From Bog-756 sp963837805 (GTDB lineage Bacteria; Actinomycetota; Acidimicrobiia; Acidimicrobiales; RAAP-2), in assembly GCA_963837805.1 (NCBI GenBank), contig CAWIOU010000013.1:151094-215093 (forward strand): a stretch of 64,000 nucleotides of DNA, given 5' to 3'. Below are positions 1 to 7,526 of the stretch, in pieces (positions within the stretch are counted from its first letter, which is position 1; the number at the start of each line of letters is the position of its first letter). A program made the position numbers and the translations under genes. The notes under the pieces were generated by a model. The model was not told the origin of the DNA and ran no database searches. It worked only from the letters and a program-made list of their open reading frames with translations.

Positions 1-168
1 CTCGTCCACGTCGACGAAATCGGCCTCGACCAGCTCGACCGACAAGGGCAGATGACGCGTCGGGGGCCCGGTGGCGAGGCCGCATCGGGGCGGGGACGCA
101 CCGTGGCGGGGCTCCGGCAGGGCGCTGCTTGAAGCCGGCCGATTCGGTGGTAAGTTCTCGGATCACGA
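1..168 (-). other. Left-edge region, possible 5' end of a truncated reverse-strand gene
   Basis: Reverse-strand reading from about 45 down to 1 gives a short open stretch with good codon use (LSVELVEADFVDVDE) that could begin at a TTG at 45-43 and run off the window. It is too short to identify. The remaining bases up to the tRNA show no convincing gene. A promoter for the tRNA is expected here but I cannot point to a clear -35/-10 pair. Confidence 0.2.
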
Positions 169-233
<65 letters not shown>

Positions 234-245
<12 letters not shown>

Positions 246-505
246 TCGAATCGCTGGTCGGCGCCTCTCGTGCATAGGGCACAGGCGTCTGGCCAGCGTT
301 TTCGCGTTGGGCCGCGTGTCCGGTATTGCCGTTTCTCGGGGCTTTTTCTCGGGACCTACTCACCCCTGCCTACGCTGCCCAATGCGGGTGAGCGTCGCGC
401 ACGCGGCCCGCACGCTGCGGATTCGCGGTCGAGTTGTCGGTAGGGGTGGCGGTGCATAGTGCAGCCCTAGGCATGCCCTATGCAGCTGCACTACTCAAAG
501 TCCTT
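234..505 (+). repeat. Direct repeat copy 1, starting in the tRNA-fMet 3' end (attL-like)
   Basis: Bases 234-505 recur, with about 80% identity by eye, at 2910-3182. Both ends are the best-conserved parts. The left end shares CCCCCGCCACCAT, which is the tRNA acceptor end plus CCA. The right end (453-505 against 3130-3182) matches at about 50 of 53 positions. Inside the right end are nested inverted repeats, TGCATAG...CTATGCA and TAGTGCAG...CTGCACTA, that could be an operator or recombinase site. No open frame in this stretch looks coding. Confidence 0.85.
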
Positions 506-819
506 GGGAACATCGCTCTCTTGAAATGGAGTTGACCGACGCCCCGGCGACGCTGGTTTGAGTCCCGTCGCATGATGGTGCCTCCAAAGGCCGGCTGCTG
601 CCGATCCCTAGCGCGGTCGTAGCAACATCCAGTCGTTGAGCTGAGGCGATGCGACGCCGGATGGGTCGATCCGACGGGCGCGGCAATGTTGGCGATTGCA
701 CCGATGACGGCGAGGGTCTGGGTCTCGTCGACGATCAGGTGATGGCCTGGCGGGCGCACTCGACGTAGGACCGAACAAGCAAGGCTCGGCATTGGTCTCT
801 CGCGGCAAGCCTGAGTCTG
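506..819. other. Non-coding or decayed sequence
   Basis: No frame has a convincing start, ribosome site and codon use here. On the reverse strand around 690-750 one frame reads HLIVDETQTLAVIGAIANIA with plausible codon choice. It has no recognisable family and is interrupted on both sides, so it may be a remnant of another gene. Confidence 0.4.
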
Positions 820-1090
820 AGCGGTCCACCGCTGGGATCGACGTCGCGCTAAATGCCCTCCACGCGCGTTGAAATTCCTCGTGCTCTCCGTCATCGACAC
901 CCATCCGGGCCCATCTCAGCCAGCAGGCCATCGCGGACCGCCTCGGGCTCACCAAGGGCACGGTCAGTCGACAGATCGAACGCCGCCGTCTCTGCAGGGA
1001 TGATGACCGTCCAGGTCGCACCCCATGCTCGCCGCGAGAACGTCGTCGCCTTGACCAAAGCCGGCACAGCACTGGTCTGCAAGGGTGCTC
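820..1090 (+). pseudogene. MarR-family transcriptional regulator, frameshifted remnant
   Basis: Pieces of one MarR winged-helix protein appear in successive frames. GIDVALNALHAR lies at about 834-868, LKFLVLSVIDTHPG at 869-910, the recognition-helix region LSQQAIADRLGLTKGTVSRQ at 915-974, and the wing GMMTVQVAPHARRENVVAL plus LTKAGTALV to about 1080. One break is explained by a single extra C near 983: removing it gives ERAVSAGMM continuously. Another break lies at about 908-912. The N-terminal helix and the C-terminal dimerisation helix are missing, and the remnant stops against the end of the convergent methyltransferase. It is non-functional as it stands and was probably the local regulator of the cassette. 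Confidence 0.75.
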
Positions 1091-1091
1091 A

Positions 1092-2003
1092 TCACTTTGC
1101 CGCTCGCACGACCACGCGTGAGCCGTGCATGTGCAGATCGCTCCGTTGCTCAAGCGAGCGCGGTCCAGTGTCCGCGAGAAGTTCCTTCAGTACGGAGAGA
1201 TCGTCGGTTGATAGGTGTGGGGCCGCTGCCGAACTGACGCGTTCAAGCCACAGGCGTGCATATCGGGCCAGACGGCCGGGGTCAGTGCTATCTCCTTCAA
1301 GTTCGAATACGCGCTCTTCGATCGCCGAGAATCCGGCTCTTTCCAAGCGTCGACCCCACTCCAGCCCGAAGTTGGGTAGTGATCGAGACCGCTCCCCCTT
1401 GAATGCCTCGATACAGCGGCCTTCTAGGCCTGGTTCGCCGAAGCCAAGATCATCGGGCAGGAAGCGCAGTGGGTCGGTGAACTCTGCGATCACAATCAGA
1501 CCGGCGTCGCGGGTGGCGGCGTGGATACGTTGGAGCACGCCGTCGACATCGGTGAGGTGATGCATGAACATTGATGCCCAGGTGAAATCCACTAGACCGG
1601 TTTCTGGCCAGTCGGTGTCGAGGTCTGCCTGGACTGTTCTGATTCGCTCTGTAAGTCCGCAGTCCAGTGCCTTTTCGCGAATTCGTTCCAGCATCTCATC
1701 TGACGCGTCAACGGCGACGACCTCGGCATGGTCGAATCTCCTGGACAGCGCGAACGTTCCAGCGCCTGTCCCTGCACCCAAGTCGACGATGCGGCGAACG
1801 TTTGTGGGAATGGCTTGCTCTATCCATCTCATGACTTCGTCCCAGTAGGACCGTGTGATCTCCGCGTCGAGGTCCAACATCTCAGCGAGGGATCCAAGGC
1901 CCTCCGACGAACCTCTTGAGCCATTACCGGTGTGACCAGCGTGCGCATGTTCCATATACGTATCGTAAGCGGCTGATGCTGTTGAGGCATGTAGTCTTGC
2001 CAA
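1092..2003 (-). CDS. Class I SAM-dependent methyltransferase
   Basis: The 303-residue protein has the Rossmann-type methyltransferase fold: motif I VDLGAGTG at residues 73-80, the acidic end of strand 2 AVDASDEM at 97-104, motif II region VQADLDTDW at 124-132 and a post-motif FTWASMFMHHL near 140-150. Small-molecule (UbiE/Methyltransf_25-like) enzymes look like this, but the methyl acceptor cannot be read from the sequence. The longest frame starts with TTG. An ATG at codon 17 (1955) is a plausible alternative, and neither has a strong ribosome site. The gene lies 101 bp downstream of the XRE-cupin gene on the same strand, so the two may be co-transcribed inside the repeat-bounded cassette. 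Confidence 0.85.
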   Translation of the reverse strand: MARLHASTASAAYDTYMEHAHAGHTGNGSRGSSEGLGSLAEMLDLDAEITRSYWDEVMRWIEQAIPTNVRRIVDLGAGTGAGTFALSRRFDHAEVVAVDASDEMLERIREKALDCGLTERIRTVQADLDTDWPETGLVDFTWASMFMHHLTDVDGVLQRIHAATRDAGLIVIAEFTDPLRFLPDDLGFGEPGLEGRCIEAFKGERSRSLPNFGLEWGRRLERAGFSAIEERVFELEGDSTDPGRLARYARLWLERVSSAAAPHLSTDDLSVLKELLADTGPRSLEQRSDLHMHGSRVVVRAAK

Positions 2004-2104
2004 AGACGCAAGACGAGTCCTGTCGCATTCCTCCGAGACTTGAGGTAGCCCACGTGCGGAAGGCCTGAGGTTCGCCCACCCTCCTTGGCCACCCTGAAAC
2101 GGAC

Positions 2105-2686
2105 TCAGGTTGTGGAGGGACGCAGATGAGCTTTCTCACCGTCATGGTCGAAGATGCAGAGGACCTCGACCGGACCGCCGTGGGCGCTGAAGGCGTGAGG
2201 GGTCATGGTCGAAAATTCCGCCGCTTGACCCGCCTTCACGAGGATGGTCCGCTCGCCCAGTTGCAAACTGGCGGTCCCCGAAAGCACGGTGAACCACTCT
2301 CTGCCGGGATGCACGCGGAGCACCTTCTCCTCGGTTCGAGCCGCTGGCTTGGCGCGAATCTTGGCAACGGTCACCCCGTGGGGACCTCGTTCGCGGGGCG
2401 TCAACAGCCAGGTGGTCATCCCTCGCGCGACATCGCGCTGGGGCCGGATGACGACGTCGTCGTCATCCACTGATTCCAACAGTTGATCGAGCGTGGTCCC
2501 TAACGCCCGCGCGATTGGGAGGAGTTGATCGAGAGCAATTCTTCTGTGGCCCGTCTCGATACGGCTCAAGTTTGAGGGGCTCAGGTGGCAGTGACGAGCG
2601 AGGTCGTCGAGGGACCACCCTCGAGCCACTCGTAGCCCCCTGATCCGGCTGCGCACCACGTCTTCTAGGTCTACGTCTTGCGTCAT
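2105..2686 (-). CDS. XRE-family transcriptional regulator with C-terminal cupin sensor domain
   Basis: About 193 residues from the ATG at 2686. The N-terminal Cro/cI helix-turn-helix spans roughly residues 12-66 (LRVARGWSLDDLARHCHLS, then NLSRIETG). The C-terminal half is a cupin_2 barrel (HPGREWFTVLSGTASL ... PHAFSAHGG). The family pairs a DNA-binding head with a small-molecule-sensing barrel and usually represses adjacent genes. The frame stays open 18 codons upstream. I prefer 2686 because a -10-like TACACT ends 7 nt before it, suggesting a leaderless transcript. The gene precedes and probably regulates the methyltransferase. Confidence 0.86.
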   Translation of the reverse strand: MTQDVDLEDVVRSRIRGLRVARGWSLDDLARHCHLSPSNLSRIETGHRRIALDQLLPIARALGTTLDQLLESVDDDDVVIRPQRDVARGMTTWLLTPRERGPHGVTVAKIRAKPAARTEEKVLRVHPGREWFTVLSGTASLQLGERTILVKAGQAAEFSTMTPHAFSAHGGPVEVLCIFDHDGEKAHLRPSTT

Positions 2687-2740
2687 TAGCAAGAGTGTAT
2701 GCGGTATAGGCATCTCCCTCTGAATGGTCGCTCTCAACAT

Positions 2741-2790
2741 TCGGGCCCAGAACCCGAAGGTCGGTCAGAAGCGTGGGAGTTTCTCGGGAC
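2741..2790 (+). repeat. tRNA-fMet anticodon-arm-like fragment plus TTCTCGGGAC motif
   Basis: Bases 2741-2763 match tRNA-fMet positions 196-218 at 21 of 23 bases (TCGGG, loop CCCAGAA, CCCGAAGGTCG). They are followed after 17 nt by TTCTCGGGAC at 2781-2790. The same decamer occurs in both direct repeats (346-355, 3022-3031) and after a similar fragment at 15669. No D-arm or T-arm can be drawn, so this is not a functional tRNA. Confidence 0.6.
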
Positions 2791-2909
2791 TAAGCCCCGC
2801 CATGGGGCCGATATTGAGTAGGCGGCTGCCCTATGCAGTGCATATGCACGAAGTCCTGACCTGCAAGTTCGTCAGGTTTGTAAGCCGATGGGTGCGCCAT
2901 GGCTTGGAC

Positions 2910-3182
2910 CCCCCGCCACCATTGAAACGCTGGTCGGCGCGTCTCGTGCACAGGGCACAGGCCGCTGACCAGCGTTTTCGCGTTGCGCCGAGATGGTGAA
3001 GATGGGGTTTATCGGGGCTTTTTCTCGGGACCTGCTCACCGTTGCTCTATGCAGCCTATGCAGGCGGTCACCGCGCACGCGGCCCGTACGCTGGAGTTTC
3101 GCAGTCGAGTCGTCGATCAGCGCGCACCCGCATAGTGCAGCCCTAGGCATGCCATATGCACCTGCACTACTCAGAGTCCTTG
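2910..3182 (+). repeat. Direct repeat copy 2 (attR-like), carrying the tRNA 3' end
   Basis: This is the second copy of the 234-505 repeat, offset by 2676-2677 bp. It opens with the tRNA acceptor/CCA sequence CCCCCGCCACCAT (2910-2922) but no tRNA body precedes it. That is the expected arrangement when an element integrates into a tRNA 3' end and duplicates the attachment core. Together with 2791-2909, where nothing coding is visible, it fills the gap before the NmrA-type gene. Confidence 0.8.
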
Positions 3183-3212
3183 TCGCTCCTAGCCCTCTTG
3201 ACCGACTCCGGG

Positions 3213-3830
3213 TCAGTTGGCGACGGTGAATCTGCGACCAGAGTGAGCCGGCTGCTCGATCTCATCGACGAGCGCGACGGCGTAGTCCTCAGTGGAGATC
3301 GTCTCGCCTGCAGGGACGTCATCGGCTACCACGTAGTGGCCAGTACGTTCGCCCGGAGCGATGATGGGTGCCGGTGAGAGATAGCTCCACTCGCCAGCGT
3401 CCGGCAGTGCCTTCAGCGCCTCGAGCGAGGCAGCGCCAGCCAGGGCTTCGGCCCTGTAAGCGTCGGGGAACTCTGGAATGTCCACCAACCGCACGCCGGG
3501 CGCGGCGAACAGAGAGCCCGCTCCACCTACGACGAGCAACCGCGTGTTGGACACTGCCGCGGCGAGATCGACCAAAGTGGTCGCGAAGGCGGAGGGATCG
3601 CCGCCAGGTTCGCGACTCGGGCCGACTGCAGACACGACGACGTCGTTCTCGGCTGCCAATTCACGCATGGCGGCACGGTCGGCGACGTCGGCCTTGAGTA
3701 CGGCGACGTTGCTGGATTGCGGCGCATCGCCTTTGCGGCTGACCGAGGTGACTTGATGGCCACGGGCGGCTGCCTCGACCACGATCCGCGAGCCGATCAT
3801 GCCGGTACCTCCAATTACTGCGATTTTCAT
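3213..3830 (-). CDS. NAD(P)-binding atypical SDR / NmrA-like reductase
   Basis: A 205-residue protein with an N-terminal dinucleotide-binding motif GGTGMIGSRIV at residues 7-17 and a following VTSVSRKGD that fits an NADP-preferring loop. There is no YxxxK catalytic pair, as is usual for the YwnB/NmrA-like atypical SDR group, which act as flavin or quinone reductases or redox sensors. It is transcribed divergently from an HxlR regulator. The shared 131-bp spacer contains palindromes that probably bind that regulator, a common arrangement for redox- or aldehyde-responsive pairs. The start ATG at 3830 is preceded by AAGGAGACGC, a good ribosome site. Confidence 0.88.
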   Translation of the reverse strand: MKIAVIGGTGMIGSRIVVEAAARGHQVTSVSRKGDAPQSSNVAVLKADVADRAAMRELAAENDVVVSAVGPSREPGGDPSAFATTLVDLAAAVSNTRLLVVGGAGSLFAAPGVRLVDIPEFPDAYRAEALAGAASLEALKALPDAGEWSYLSPAPIIAPGERTGHYVVADDVPAGETISTEDYAVALVDEIEQPAHSGRRFTVAN

Positions 3831-3864
3831 TGCGTCTCCTTGTTGGGGTCCTCAGATGGGATGG

Positions 3865-3933
3865 GTTACTCTGAAGATGGTAACTATGAGATACTGATGA
3901 CTTCAACGTGCCTTAGCTACCTACAGGTAACTA
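3865..3933. promoter_or_regulatory. Divergent promoter region with two inverted repeats (probable HxlR operators)
   Basis: Two related palindromes lie between the reductase and hxlR-type genes. GTTAC(3865-3869)-N10-GTAAC(3880-3884) is the first. TAGCTACCT(3914-3922)-AC-AGGTAACTA(3925-3933), with 9-bp arms and one mismatch, is the second. Both contain GGTAACTA. The placement over both start regions suits autorepression plus control of the reductase. Confidence 0.55.
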
Positions 3934-3961
3934 GTACTGGAGCAACGGATTTCAGGAGGCC

Positions 3962-4354
3962 GTGATCACGATGGTGCAAGTCAACAGCTCGTTCGAGCGT
4001 GGTGATGCCTTTGACCCTGACTGTCCCACTCGATTGGTGCTGGACCGGATCGGAGACAAGTGGACGGTGCTGGTCGTCGCGGCACTCTCGACGGGCACCT
4101 TGCGGTTTACCGAGCTACACGCTCGCGTCGGGAGCGTCGCCCCCAAAGTCCTCACCCAGACTCTGCGGGCCCTCGAACGAGACGGCGTCCTGACCCGCAC
4201 TGTCTATGCGCAGGTGCCTCCGCGTGTCGAATATCGGTTGACCGACCTTGGTCACTCACTGGTCACGCCGATAGCGGCGATCCAAGACTGGGCCGAAAGC
4301 CATGTGAGCCAGGTTCTGGCGGCCCGCGAAAACTACGACATGACCATCGCATGA
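3962..4354 (+). CDS. HxlR-family winged-helix transcriptional regulator
   Basis: About 130 residues with a typical HxlR layout: an N-terminal CPTRLVLDRIGDKWTVLVV segment whose single Cys could be redox-active, the helix pair LRFTELHARV/GSVAPKVLTQTLRALE, and wing residues VPPRVEYRLTDLG, then the C-terminal dimer helix. The family binds short palindromes and often senses aldehydes or oxidants. AGGAGG at 3954-3959 sits 2 nt from the GTG at 3962 and 11 nt from the ATG at 3971, so the start is ambiguous by three codons. It is divergent from the NmrA-like reductase it likely controls. Confidence 0.9.
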   Translation: MITMVQVNSSFERGDAFDPDCPTRLVLDRIGDKWTVLVVAALSTGTLRFTELHARVGSVAPKVLTQTLRALERDGVLTRTVYAQVPPRVEYRLTDLGHSLVTPIAAIQDWAESHVSQVLAARENYDMTIA

Positions 4355-4525
4355 TGCGGCATGGACCGCCAGAGGGACTAACGCCGGTAAACGGTCCACG
4401 ACGCGCTCACCGCGTGGATGAGGCCCGCGCCGTCCAGAACCATGCGCCGAAGTTCGCGGCTGTTCGCCACTGGCCTGCCTGATACCACGGAGACGTCTAG
4501 CCGCACTTCTGGCAGTCCCCGTGTA

Positions 4526-4993
4526 TCACCGGAGTCGACGAGCGCCCGAAGTTTCTGAACCCTCGCCCAGCGAATCGATGCAAGACGAGAGCGCGCTGGC
4601 AAGTCTCGATCTCGCCGGGGTGGAGAGCTTGCGGAGCATCTGCTCTTCCACAGCGTTGACTGAATTGTTGGCAGATTTCAGAGTGCGCCGACCAGCCTCA
4701 GTTAGTTCAGCTTGGAGGACGCGTTGGTGCTGCGGATGAGGACGCCTCACAACGAACTGGAGCCTCTCCAGTTCTTGTAGCACGGCGTGCATGCTCTGTG
4801 GCGTCACGAATGCCCGACGAGCGAGGTCGGCATTCGAGAGCCCGGGCTCTTCATCTAAACCGGTGAGGACGGCAAACTGGGTCACCGTGAGATCGTGAGG
4901 CCCGAGAGCATCGGCCATAGCGTTGTGCAGGACGGTCTGCGCCCTTTTTATCAAGTAGCCCACCCTGTTCATCGTGGCCTGGTCCACGCTCAC
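4526..4993 (-). CDS. MarR-family transcriptional regulator
   Basis: 155 residues, the normal MarR length. The helix-turn-helix is GLSNADLARRAFVTPQSMHA near residues 51-70, followed by a wing with VVRRPHPQHQRVLQAELT. N- and C-terminal helices for dimerisation are present. The gene is divergent from a VOC protein and an AlkA-like glycosylase. The 79-bp spacer carries three copies of TACCTGAT, one part of a perfect palindrome, which should be its operator. The C-terminal ~10 residues (GSETSGARRLR) are poorly conserved. The 171 bp between this gene and hxlR (4355-4525) hold nothing recognisable. Confidence 0.9.
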   Translation of the reverse strand: MSVDQATMNRVGYLIKRAQTVLHNAMADALGPHDLTVTQFAVLTGLDEEPGLSNADLARRAFVTPQSMHAVLQELERLQFVVRRPHPQHQRVLQAELTEAGRRTLKSANNSVNAVEEQMLRKLSTPARSRLASALSSCIDSLGEGSETSGARRLR

Positions 4994-4998
4994 CTCAC

Positions 4999-5048
4999 TA
5001 TCAGTTTACCTGATACAATGTCAGAGTACCTGATACAGGCTACCTGAT
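4999..5048. promoter_or_regulatory. Probable MarR operator cluster
   Basis: TATCAG(4999-5004)-TTTAC-CTGATA(5010-5015) is a perfect 6-bp-arm palindrome. TACCTGATACA occurs at 5007-5017 and again at 5027-5037, and TACCTGAT at 5041-5048. The sites sit between the MarR start and the VOC start, so one regulator could control both directions. Confidence 0.55.
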
Positions 5049-5072
5049 CCCGCTCACAGAAATGGACACCCA

Positions 5073-5429
5073 ATGACCGCACTCGGCCCTGACTTCATCG
5101 CTCTCCAGGTTCGCGATCTGGAGGCTTCCGCAGCCTTCTACACCGAGCACCTTGGCCTCGTTCGTGCCCCGGTGAGTCCTGACCACGCCGTGGTCTTCGC
5201 TACCGAGCCCATCGCGTTCGCTCTCCGGGACCCGCTCGTCGATCTTGATGCTGTCGAGCACCTCGGGTGGGGTGTGGCCATCTGGCTGAAGGCGGACGAT
5301 CCCCAGGATCTGCACGATGCAATGGTTCTCGCCGGAGTCCCGATCCTGGTCGCACCTTTCGATGGACCTTTCGGTCGTACGTTCACCTTTGCCGATCCCG
5401 ACGGCTACGCCGTGACTATTCATGGCTGA
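5073..5429 (+). CDS. VOC-superfamily protein (glyoxalase/bleomycin-resistance fold)
   Basis: 118 residues forming one vicinal-oxygen-chelate module with two beta-alpha-beta-beta-beta halves: DFIALQVRDLEASAAFYTEH at the N terminus and FGRTFTFADPDGYAVTIHG at the C terminus. The ADPDGY motif is typical of the family. Members include dioxygenases, lyases and antibiotic-binding proteins. The exact reaction cannot be inferred, and the usual metal ligands are only partly evident. It overlaps the following glycosylase gene by 8 bp, so the two are translationally coupled, and it is probably repressed by the divergent MarR protein. Confidence 0.87.
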   Translation: MTALGPDFIALQVRDLEASAAFYTEHLGLVRAPVSPDHAVVFATEPIAFALRDPLVDLDAVEHLGWGVAIWLKADDPQDLHDAMVLAGVPILVAPFDGPFGRTFTFADPDGYAVTIHG

Positions 5430-6414
5430 GATGGCTCCCGCCAGAAGCTTTGTCTTCTCCCCGATGGGTCCGTATTCGTTGGCGGCATCGATTCGGTACC
5501 TGGAGGGATTCGCTCCAGCCGCCTACGGCAGTGAGTCAGCCGCGAGCTTGGAGATGGCCTTCTGCGTCGACGGCTACTGGGAACCGGTGGCAGTGCGCGT
5601 CCACGAGGAAGACGGTGCGGTTCACGGCACGGTTCACGGGGCCGACACGCTTGCCCCAGCCGTCATCGCGGCGGCAGTCGAGCAGGTGGAGCGGATCCTC
5701 TCGCTTGACATCGACGGTGGCGGCTTTCCGGACATCGCTCGTCACGATCCAGTAGTCGCTCAACTCCAGTCGAGGTATCCCGGCCTCCGCCCCGTATGCT
5801 TCTGGTCGCCCTACGAAGCGGCAGCGTGGTCGGTGATCGGACAGCGAATCCGAATCGTGCAGGCAGCCGCAATCAAGGCTCGTATCACCGTCGAACACGG
5901 TGAGACCATCGACGTTGGCGGTCGAATGGTCCGCGCCTTCCCGAACCCAGCCAAGCTGGCCCAGCTGTCCACGATCAATGGGCTGAGCGAAACCAAGCTC
6001 CAGCGCCTTCGAGGTATCGCCGAGGCCGCTCTCGGCGGGACCCTGGGCGCAGCCCGGCTGAGGTCACTCCCGCATTCCCAAGCCTTTGAGGAGTTGATCG
6101 CCATTCCCGGAATCGGCCCGTTCTCGGCCGAACTGATTCTTCTCCGCGGCGCAGGTGAACCGGACTTCACGCCCACCGCCGAGCCGCGCCTTGCTCAAGC
6201 TATGGCGATCGCCTACGACATGAAGGCACCGCCCAGCGCCGCCGACATCGCCGAGATCAGCGAGGTCTGGAAGCCCTACCGTACGTGGGTCACGCTCCTC
6301 CTCCGCGTCATGCTCGAAGACGAGACCCACGAAATTGCAGGACAAGCCATCACCCAGAACGCCTGGACCGTGACGCTGTGCGGGCCGGCTTCAGGCCACG
6401 ACCGTCGAGAGTAG
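5422..6414 (+). CDS. AlkA-like DNA-3-methyladenine glycosylase II (HhH-GPD)
   Basis: 330 residues with an AlkA-type N-terminal domain and a helix-hairpin-helix-GPD core (about residues 120-290). The hairpin is IPGIGPFSAELILLRG, followed by GEPDFTPTAEPRL. Such enzymes excise alkylated bases in the cytoplasm. Counting from the hairpin, the position equivalent to the catalytic Asp238 of E. coli AlkA is occupied by Glu in TAEPRL. A related actinobacterial subfamily may share this, but I cannot check. The gene is coupled to the VOC gene upstream and its 3' end overlaps the convergent SDR by 24 bp. Confidence 0.85.
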   Translation: MAEMAPARSFVFSPMGPYSLAASIRYLEGFAPAAYGSESAASLEMAFCVDGYWEPVAVRVHEEDGAVHGTVHGADTLAPAVIAAAVEQVERILSLDIDGGGFPDIARHDPVVAQLQSRYPGLRPVCFWSPYEAAAWSVIGQRIRIVQAAAIKARITVEHGETIDVGGRMVRAFPNPAKLAQLSTINGLSETKLQRLRGIAEAALGGTLGAARLRSLPHSQAFEELIAIPGIGPFSAELILLRGAGEPDFTPTAEPRLAQAMAIAYDMKAPPSAADIAEISEVWKPYRTWVTLLLRVMLEDETHEIAGQAITQNAWTVTLCGPASGHDRRE

Positions 6415-7311
6415 AGACCGGGTCTCTTCGACGACTCGGTCTTGAAACTCGGGATCACGAGCCTGGGTGGAACCCATCATCGGCCGGCCCCGTTCGTCGT
6501 AGTAGATGCCGGTCTGACCTGACTCATTGAGCACGGCGTCAGTGATGACTTTCGCAGCTCGCCCCGGAGTGCTCCAATACTTGATGAAGGGTGCGAGCAG
6601 CGAGAGCACATACTTCGATAGGAGGCGAAAGAGGACGTTCGCCTCGCGTCCGAGGTTCGTGGCCGGACAGAATCCTGGTTCGACGGCGTCGAATCGAAGC
6701 CGCGGTGTCTCGCGTGCGAATGCCATGACGGTTGCGAGATTGCATTGCTTTGACGTCGCGTAGGCGTCTGCGCCAGCAAGCTTGGAGCCACCAGGCCGCC
6801 ACTCTCCACGCGCACTCGCCTCAGCAGAACTATAGCGACCGCCTCGAAACCCGGCGATCGTAGAAGGCTTGCGCTGAGGGTCCTCGACGCCGGAGCAGAT
6901 AAATACAACGTTTGAGTCGTCGGGCAAATGCGGCATGAGGGTCTCGGTCAACATGAACGGACCGAGGTGGTCCGTTGCGAATGTCGTGTCCCATCCTTGA
7001 GCAGTTTTGGTGGCGTGCATATCGCTGGTGCCCGCATTGTTGATAAGGCCCACGATCGGGAGCTCCAGGGCGATGATCGCCATGGCGGCGCGGCGCACGC
7101 TCGCTAGGTCCGACAGGTCACAGAGGACCGAGATCGCGTGTTGGCCTTTCTTCTCGATGGTTTGTCGAACGTCGTTGAGACTTCCTTGGTCGCGGCCCAC
7201 TAGGACGACCGTGCCGTACTTGGCCAACTCGAGAGCCGCTTTGTGACCGATGCCCGATGTCGGACCGGTGATAACGTACGCCCTCCCTTGCGCCGCATTC
7301 AGGTTTGCCAT
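6391..7311 (-). CDS. Short-chain dehydrogenase/reductase
   Basis: 306 residues with the classical SDR signature: cofactor loop TGPTSGIG at about residues 15-22, NNAG near 90-93, and the catalytic YATSK pair near 186-190. The extended mid-region and C-terminal STPGRAAKVITDAVL resemble the retinol-dehydrogenase/light-dependent protochlorophyllide reductase-like SDR branch. The substrate is unknown. An AGGAGAA ribosome site precedes the ATG. It converges on the glycosylase gene with a short overlap, and no operon partner is evident. The 215-bp region to the MMPL gene carries the frameshifted tail of that gene from 7436. Confidence 0.9.
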   Translation of the reverse strand: MANLNAAQGRAYVITGPTSGIGHKAALELAKYGTVVLVGRDQGSLNDVRQTIEKKGQHAISVLCDLSDLASVRRAAMAIIALELPIVGLINNAGTSDMHATKTAQGWDTTFATDHLGPFMLTETLMPHLPDDSNVVFICSGVEDPQRKPSTIAGFRGGRYSSAEASARGEWRPGGSKLAGADAYATSKQCNLATVMAFARETPRLRFDAVEPGFCPATNLGREANVLFRLLSKYVLSLLAPFIKYWSTPGRAAKVITDAVLNESGQTGIYYDERGRPMMGSTQARDPEFQDRVVEETRSLLSTVVA

Positions 7312-7526
7312 GTCTTCTCCTTTGTTTCTGTCTGGTTAGTCATTTATGAGCCGAACGGCCAGACGACCGGTGATCTCGACCGCTGACACCCCGGGCGACG
7401 CGGGATGGAGAGCCGGGAGCATCGAGACGCGACACCTACCGCGCTCCTGCCGTTGCTCGTGCCTCAGGATCCAGAGACGTGGATTGCCCATGGGAGTTTC
7501 CAGACGGCCCGACCGCCGGCCACACA

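Noticed and set aside
853..1560. Forward 235-codon frame overlapping the MarR remnant and methyltransferase
   Set aside because: It is antisense to the methyltransferase over most of its length and is Ser/Arg-rich without any domain.
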